Origin: Microcebus murinus
Taxonomy: Eukaryota; Chordata; Mammalia; Primates; Cheirogaleidae
Length of the DNA stretch: 64,000 bases
Direction of reading: 5' to 3'
Assembly: GCF_040939455.1 (NCBI RefSeq)
Contig: NC_134110.1
Span: 101,709,001-101,773,000 of the forward strand
Shown here: in pieces, positions 59,145 to 64,000 of the stretch
Position numbering within the stretch: the first letter of the stretch is position 1
Layout: every line of letters begins with the position of its first letter
The notes under the pieces: generated by a model
Database searches by the model: none
What the model saw: only the letters and a program-made list of their open reading frames with translations
What the model was told of the DNA's origin: nothing
Translations under genes and position numbers: made by a program

Positions 59145-61040
59145 TGCTTTGTTTTTAAAACTTTATTGCGGTATATTGAAGTGCAATAAACTTTGTATAT
59201 TGAAAATGTACAATTTCATGGATTTCGACATAGATATATATCCTTGAAATCATCACCACAATCAACATATGAACATTTTCATCACCTACACAAGTTTCCT
59301 CATGCCTCTTTGCAATATTGCTTTCCCTATATTCCTTACCTAGCAAACCACTATCCTGCTTACTATCTCTCACGAAAGAATCAATCGCATATTCTAGGCT
59401 TTTGTGTGAATAGAACCTTTTTTGGTCTAGCTTCCTTTACTTGAGATAATGAGTTCGAGAATCATCAATGCTATCAATAGTTTGTTTGCTTTTATTGCTG
59501 AGTTGTATTCCATTGTACAGATATAGCATAATTTCTTCATCTATCCAACTGCTGATCAACATTTGAGTTTGTTTCAGTTTGGCCTATTACAAATAAAGTT
59601 GCCGTAAGTATTTATGCACAAGGCTTTGTGTGAACATATGCCTTTGTTTTTCTTGCGTTACTACCAAAAAGTAGAATAACTGTGTTGTGTGGTGGGTGCA
59701 TATTTAACTTTTAAGAAACTTCCAAATTGTTTCCAAACATTTTTGCATTCCTGACAAAGTCATTTTACATTCCCACCAGCACTGTTGAGAGTTCCACATC
59801 TTTACCAACATTTGGTATGATCAGTCTTTGAATTTTAGCCATTCAGTTGGACAGCAGTGACATTTCATTATTGTTTAAAGTAACCTTTACCTCGTGATTA
59901 ATGATGTTGAGCATCTTTTAATGTGCATGTCATCTATTTTGGGACAGTACATTCAAGTCTTGTTTAATTATGTTTTCCTCTTATTCTTAGTTATAAGAAT
60001 TCTTTATATGTTTTGGGTATAAGTTCTTTGTCTAATATATATGCTGTAAATATTTTTCTGCCAGTTGGTGGCTTGCATTTTCATTTTCTTAATGGTGTCT
60101 TTCAAAAAGAACAATTTTAACTTTTGATATGGTCCACTTTATTGATTTATTTTCTTTTGTCTTTCATGTTTTCAATGAACTAAGAAATTTTTGCCTAATT
60201 CAAGGTGTCAAAGATTTTTCTCTCTCTGTTTTCTTCCAGAAATTTTATAGTTTTAGAATTTATATTTAGCTCTATGACCCATTATGAGTTAATTTTTATT
60301 TGTGATGTAAAGAGTTGCATTACATTTTTTGTTTCATACAAATATCCAGTTGAATTGCCACCATTTATTTAAAAGACTTATTTTCTTACCATTGAATTTT
60401 CTTGACATCTTTGCCTAAAATCAATTAATAATATATGTGTGGGTTTATTATGCCCTGAACATGGGAGTAATAAGAAGGGGATCACCTACACTCCAGACAT
60501 ACTGTTTATTCTGCCCCATTGAGCTTTATGTTATTTGCACTAATACCACAATATCTCAGTTACAATAACTTTTAGTTATAGTATATAAGTATAACTAAAA
60601 TATAAATGTATTTTATATATTAAAATATATTATAAATATATAAAATATATTATAATATTTTATATATCCTAATATATAATAAATATATTATAAAATATGT
60701 TTTACTATCAAATTGAATAAGGTAAGCCCTCCAAGATTGGTCATCTTTTTCAAATTTATTTCATCTATTATAGGTCCATTGCATTTTAATGTATATTTTA
60801 GAAACAGCTTTGGAAATTTCCACAGAAAACCATACTGGAGTTTTAGTTGGCATTGTGTCAAATCTATTGGTCAATTTGGGGAAACTTACATCTTCACAAT
60901 ATCGAGTCTTCCAATCCATGAACATGGTATATATCTCTCCATTTATTTATTTAAATATTCTTTAATTCCTCTCTGCAATGTTTTGTAGCTTACAGTGCAA
61001 AGGTCTTGAACCTCTTTTGTTAGATTTATTCCTATGTACT
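59145..61040 (-). mobile_element. L1M 3' UTR and ORF2 3' part, antisense
   Basis: In reverse order of L1: 3' UTR blocks ('caaccactatcctgcttactatctctc', 'ttgctgagttgtattccattgtacag', 'cattcccaccagcactgttgagag') and then ORF2 end region ('gtcttccaatccatgaacatgg' 60906-60927, 'gcaatgttttgtagcttacagtgcaaagg', 'cctcttttgttagatttattcctatgtac'). A 54-bp foreign patch interrupts it at 60450-60503, and an AT-only stretch lies at 60590-60705. Confidence 0.85.
60590..60705. repeat. AT-rich low-complexity stretch
   Basis: Almost pure A/T with TATAT/ATTATA motifs inside the antisense L1M. Confidence 0.85.
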
Positions 61041-61042
61041 GT

Positions 61043-61620
61043 GTCAGTCAGGGTTCACTCAGAGGCAGAACAATAGGAATTTGATCTAATGTGACTGTGG
61101 GAGTCTCTAAGGTTGTTGTCTTTGTGTTTAATGCTGCAGCTTGAAGAGTAACAGGGCAGACAACCATGAAGGGGAGATAGATGTAAAGTGGGGAAGAACA
61201 AAGACAAGCTGGAATTCATAAGGACAAACTAGATCCCTTTCATTTCTCACCCTCTTCATTTTTATAAAGTGTGTGTCCCGCAGGAAAAGCTGACACCCTG
61301 AATCATGGAGATGGACACGTAACTGGCTCTGCAGTAGAAGCTGAAAGGGGATTCGAGGGGATATGGGGCAGTTGCATGCCTAGGAATTGCCCATGTTAAT
61401 GAGTAAGCCAGCCGATAGGCAGCAACAACAGCAGTGAGCTGCAAAGGGTGTCTGTTCCAACCTCTCAGGCACATACACAAACTAGCTGCTTCTTTACTCT
61501 GCATTCCAAATCTTACATGGAATTGTCTTCCGTGGCCCACCCAAATGGAAACACACAGGGAGGGGAGTTCTGGGAAGCAGTGCATTCTGGACAAGTTGAC
61601 ACATTACAAAACCACCCCAG
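61043..61620 (-). mobile_element. Probable ERV-L LTR (3' LTR of adjacent remnant)
   Basis: The ends 'gtcagtcagggttcactcagagg' (61045) and 'gacaagttgacacattac' (61591-61608) match those of the insertion at 13288-13795. Its position just downstream (on the minus strand) of ERV-L dUTPase-like sequence is what a 3' LTR should have. The LTR subfamily was not resolved. Confidence 0.55.
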
Positions 61621-63420
61621 TCCACTCCTTGTCAACTTCCCACCTATATATATCTCTTTAAAACATACCTAATTTCCAAATAGAAACCATAATAAAGTCT
61701 CATTCCCACCAAACATGAGGCAAACAATAAAAACAAGGTAACCCTTTCCCCAAAAGTGGATGCGAAGACCCTTCTTTTTTTAGGTTGCTTCTTCTTCTTC
61801 CAGCTGAGTCAAACTCCTTATTTGAAATCCTATAACTTAAATACTTAATATTGAGATATAAAGTAAGCTATTATTAACATTTCTTACATTAGATAGCAAG
61901 AAATTGGTAAAGGAGAAGAAAATAAAAATATTGGCTAATATATTCGTATTTCTATAAAATAAGGAATAAGTACTCATACCTATTACAGTACTCAGTTCTC
62001 CAACTGGTCACATGGTCATAGCTGGTATTTGTAACTAAATTCTTCTACTACCCATTCTATATTTCCTCGGAAAGCACCTCAGCTGGTAGTGATTCCATAC
62101 CTCGTGGGTAACCTGAACTTCCAGTCCTGAAGGGTCTGTTCATTAGCAGGATTGGATTTTGTAGTTTCCATTGACTTATCTCAGAACACGAAAGTAACTA
62201 AGTAGTGCCCCAGGGGATCTCTTGCATTCCAGACATACTACTCCCCTGCTCCCTACACCCACTGTGGAGTAGCAACCTAATTGTCCCTTCATTGTCATGA
62301 TCAATCATCCCAGCCAATATTGTAACTATGGTACCTTCTTTGCCTGTTGGTTCACTGCCTTGAGGATCCCAAAGTGGCCAGGTGACAGTTTCAACTTCCA
62401 GTTTGGTGGAATCGTTGTAGCTTCTGGTGGAAGCTTTCCTTATTTTGGAATTGAACTAAGGACTATAAATAAGCAGAATCTAAAGTTACAGAAACAGAAG
62501 CACAAATTTTTCTCATGGATCACTAAGCATCATTGTAATACATTTCCAATCCATGATTCCCAGTTGCACAACTCTTGGGTTGGAGAGAAGTGACTGATTT
62601 AGAGCATGTAGTGAATCCTAGAGGAAATTTCCCCAGCTTCCCAAGTTGCAGCCACCTAACTGATGTTATAACTAAGTTTTCAAAGGGTTGTTCCACCAGT
62701 TGCTTTAGAATGGTAAGGAACAGGGTAAGGCCAGTGAATTCCAGCAAGGGCCCATTGCCATACTTCATTTGCTATGAAGTGAGTGCCTTGGTCAGAAGCA
62801 ATGCTGCGGGGAGTAAGGCAGTCTGCAAGTCCATGGATGGTGATTTTGGCAGAAGCATTGCAGGCAATGAAGGCAAATCTATATGCCAAGTAATTGCCCA
62901 TTGAAGTGAGGACAAAGCTCTGCCCCTTGCATGATGGAAGTGGTGCAATGTCATCCACCTGCCACCAGATAGCCAATTGATCACCCTGGGGAATGGTGCC
63001 CTATCCCAGGACCCAGTGTTGGTTTCTGCTGCTGGCAGATTGGGCACTCAGCAGTGGCTGTAGTCAGGTCAGCCTTGGAGAGTGGAAGTCCATGTCGCTG
63101 AGCCACCCTCTCTGCCACCATGGACATTGTTTTTGTTCATGAGCCCACAGGACAATAACAGGAGTGGCTCAAGAGTGAGCCAGAATGGTACCCACAGAAA
63201 GGGTAATCCACTCCACTTGATTATTAAATCCTTTTCTGCTAAGATGGCTCTTTAGTAAGCACTCATATGGAATACAATTAGATTCACATTCTTTGTCCTT
63301 TCTGTCTGGTCTATCTGCTTTCCTCTTCCCCTGAGGGTTGGCATTTGCATTACCCTGAGAGGCCCCTTTAAATTTTGTGTCCTAGGCATCTCATTTGTTT
63401 CACCCTAGTCCTGGCCCAGG
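61621..63420 (-). mobile_element. ERV-L internal remnant: integrase and dUTPase regions
   Basis: Old endogenous retrovirus, read on the minus strand. Between about 63090 and 62680 lies a pol integrase part: a zinc-finger-like CPIC near 63048-63030, a WWQVD segment near 62970, and an ASDQGTHF segment near 62790-62765, part of the integrase core. Further downstream, near 62420-62290, is a dUTPase-like region, located after integrase as is known for ERV-L. The frames carry stops and at least one single-base frameshift, so nothing is functional. There is no env-like region before the LTR, also as expected for ERV-L. Upstream pol and gag are missing. Confidence 0.85.
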
Positions 63421-63555
63421 TTCATGTCCCCAAATTCCAGTTATTAAAAGACCAAGAAAATTCTATTTTAGAACTTTATTCATGAATGTTTTTAGAAATT
63501 GAGGGGAAAGGGAAAGATGCCAGAAGACTAAAGAGGGATACCTGAAATTTCAGAA
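63421..63555. other. Intergenic sequence
   Basis: No feature recognised. Confidence 0.35.
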
Positions 63556-63559
63556 ACCA

Positions 63560-63720
63560 TCCAGTTACTCATCCCTTTACTTAAACATATATTGTATGAC
63601 AGGCTGAGCAGTTTGGACTTTATGCTGAAGATAGTTGGGAGCCATTGAAGAAATTTAAGCTTATGGAAAAAGACTGATGTCATTAGATACACAGTATATG
63701 TGGATGTCTCCGTCACGTGA
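63560..63720 (-). mobile_element. L2 LINE fragment, antisense
   Basis: 'gcagtttggactttatgctgaagatagttgggagccattgaagaaatttaagc' (63608-63660) is the antisense of a conserved L2 3' block. Confidence 0.75.
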
Positions 63721-64000
63721 ACAATGGAACAAACAGGATGGGATTGGAAACAGAAAGCTCACATGTCCTTCCTGAGTGAGCTCATGAAACTGATAAGAAG
63801 TGGTGGTCAGTTCTTCTCCAATTAGCTAGGCCTTGGGCCAAGGATAGGAGTATTATTGAAGTACAGGCAAAAGAGAAGTTTCAAAGATGAGATAACTTAG
63901 AGTCTTAGAAAAATATGTAGATGTTTAAGAGATGAGAGAAAGGAGAAAGAGCAGTCTAAGCAATGAGAGACCTGATGATAAAGATTTAGTTTAACAATTG
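63721..64000. other. Unique intergenic sequence
   Basis: Purine-rich in places ('gatgagagaaaggagaaagagcag' near 63931-63954). No repeat or gene recognised. Confidence 0.4.

Noticed and set aside
62680..62976. 98-codon minus frame with integrase-like residues
   Set aside because: A surviving stretch of a decayed ERV-L pol with stops and frameshifts around it; not a functional gene.

Overview
The window reads as nuclear DNA from a primate, most likely a strepsirrhine (lemur or loris group). The Alu elements carry the extra AT-rich segment between the two monomers, containing TTGGCCAATTAATTT, that is typical of strepsirrhine Alus. Several short L1 tails end in the 'tacccccataatatg..gaaataaaa' type of 3' end that I associate with strepsirrhine L1s. 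There are also old mammalian repeats (MIR, L2, MaLR/MLT1 LTRs, hAT DNA transposons, L1M). I found no prokaryotic gene organisation and no convincing multi-exon protein gene. The window looks gene-poor and dominated by layered transposon insertions in AT-rich sequence.

Layout. 1-7.8 kb: a tiny TTAA-flanked piggyBac-like element (351-431), an ERV-type solo LTR ending near 1251, an L1M/HAL1-like element with a decayed ORF1 (about 1830-3520) and an L2 tail. 7.8-17 kb: a stack of LINE-1 sequence. One old L1M (about 8800-15175) has been split by a second L1 tail, an Alu monomer, a young L1 tail, a hAT element, an MLT1 LTR, a 5S rRNA retro-fragment, another LTR and a small GC-rich insert. A second old L1 3' end (15900-16985) carries its own young L1 insertion. 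17-27 kb: mostly unique sequence with one full Alu, MIRs and a MaLR LTR. 27-28.2 kb: a solo LTR with 4-bp target duplication next to an unusually CpG-rich MLT1-type LTR. 28-39 kb: unique sequence, a mariner-like mini-hairpin, an intronless COX6C retrocopy on the minus strand with an intact 75-codon frame, and an L1M 3' end split by an Alu. 39.15-40.1 kb: an isolated CpG island, the best candidate for a promoter. 40-59 kb: AT-rich unique sequence with Alus, an L1M ORF2 fragment, MLT1/MST LTRs, L2 and a tailless 5S rRNA retro-fragment. 59-64 kb: an L1M 3' part in antisense followed by an antisense ERV-L remnant (integrase and dUTPase regions plus its 3' LTR), then an L2 fragment.

The elements are a historical record rather than a cooperating gene set. 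The points most worth checking are the piggyBac-like element, the two 5S-derived retro-fragments, the 22-nt retroposition, the COX6C retrocopy with an open frame, the two CpG-rich regions, and a short ERV-L-like patch inside an L1. Repeat family names come from recognition by eye, without a repeat library, so subfamily labels are tentative.
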